NCBI GenBank assembly: GCA_002796135.1
Contig: PCWB01000019.1
Span: 1-38,952, forward strand
Source of the DNA: Candidatus Omnitrophica bacterium CG11_big_fil_rev_8_21_14_0_20_41_12
GTDB taxonomy: Bacteria; Omnitrophota; Gorgyraeia; Gygaellales; Profunditerraquicolaceae
Direction of reading: 5' to 3'
DNA: 38,952 nt
In this document: positions 38,429-38,952 of the stretch, piece after piece
Position numbering within the stretch: position 1 is the stretch's first letter
Layout of the letters: every line of letters starts with the position of its first letter
Notes under the pieces: generated by a model
What the model was told of the DNA's origin: nothing
The model's database searches: none
The model's input: the letters and a program-made list of their open reading frames with translations, nothing else
Program-made: the position numbers and the translations under genes

Positions 38429-38788
38429 TTAACCTTTCTTAAGATAATAATTTACCGTTTCACCGATAATGCTACGGTGTTTATCATCAATTGCCAGAAA
38501 AACAAGACGTGTGTCATAAATCAATCCCTTGGTTACTTCTTTCGATTCCAGGACATTGGCAACAATCATAATCGGATTGGGATCAAAAGGCAGCCGGATC
38601 TCCAGGGCTAAATTTGTCCCCTTGGGAAATAGGCAATTAGTGGTTAGAAGCATGCCTCCTAAGCTTAAATTTTTAGTTTGAGATATATCGATGTTAGTGT
38701 TATTCGGAATAACTCTATAAGAAACAATGAATCTTCCGTCCGCCCGTGGACATTTTCTTCTCTCTGCTCCGTCAAATTTTTTCTCCAT
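38429..38788 (-). CDS. PilZ-domain protein (putative c-di-GMP receptor)
   Basis: ERRKCPRADGRFIVSYRV (RxxxR-like) and NLSLGGMLLTT (D/NxSxxG-like); SD AAAGGAGGG upstream of ATG. Confidence 0.85.
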   Translation of the reverse strand: MEKKFDGAERRKCPRADGRFIVSYRVIPNNTNIDISQTKNLSLGGMLLTTNCLFPKGTNLALEIRLPFDPNPIMIVANVLESKEVTKGLIYDTRLVFLAIDDKHRSIIGETVNYYLKKG

Positions 38789-38812
38789 TGAAAAACCCTC
38801 CTTTATTAAATT

Positions 38813-38952
38813 AGTTCGGGCGACAGGCTCCCAGTGACTGCTAAGCTCGGCGGGATTCCTGTTGCCTTATTCTCACTATCCCTTGCGTAAACGCTTCAAA
38901 AATTCCATAGGAATTTTTTCCGCACGCTGCGGGATGAATTTGCTTGGGTCTA
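38813..38952 (-). other. Unidentified structured leader / possible ncRNA upstream of the PilZ gene
   Basis: Minus-strand succession of stems: CCGCA-GCG-TGCGG, AAAAATTCC-TAT-GGAATTTTT, and GGCAACAGG..TCCC...GGGA.CCTGTCGCC (8/9 bp plus 4 bp). Confidence 0.4.

Overview
The window is a dense, almost entirely minus-strand housekeeping region from a bacterium. The gene repertoire and compactness suggest a Candidatus Omnitrophota/PVC-like lineage, but that is inference only. I support about 36 minus-strand CDSs, many overlapping by 1-29 nt, plus one tRNA-Arg(CCT), a strong intrinsic terminator after groEL and several sigma70-type promoters. In minus-strand transcription order (right to left) the blocks are: PilZ-hom-thrC-coaB-apgM/thrB-like-lysC-cimA-valS-nadC-uvrB-coaX-hypothetical; groES-groEL; guaB(GuaB3-type)-guaA-dnaE; HU-hisS-aspS-LysM lipoprotein-phoH-HD(PgpH)-ybeY-recO-panE-[34-aa ORF]-panB-hypothetical; glyS-ppdK-sigma70-apt-tRNA-PHP; and the start of an exported protein. 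I saw no CRISPR array, transposon, prophage or obvious defence locus. The best leads are: (i) an AspRS that appears to lack the whole bacterial GAD insertion domain and carries residues resembling non-discriminating AspRS; (ii) a perfect internal Shine-Dalgarno and ATG inside lysC, predicting a separate regulatory beta subunit; (iii) an apgM-like protein filling the missing homoserine kinase slot between hom/thrC and lysC; (iv) a degenerate CIRCE operator at groES; (v) an unannotated 34-aa membrane micro-ORF wedged between panE and panB; and (vi) structured leaders and dyads at HU, guaB, groES/groEL and the PilZ gene. All family names come from reading the sequences; no database search was run.
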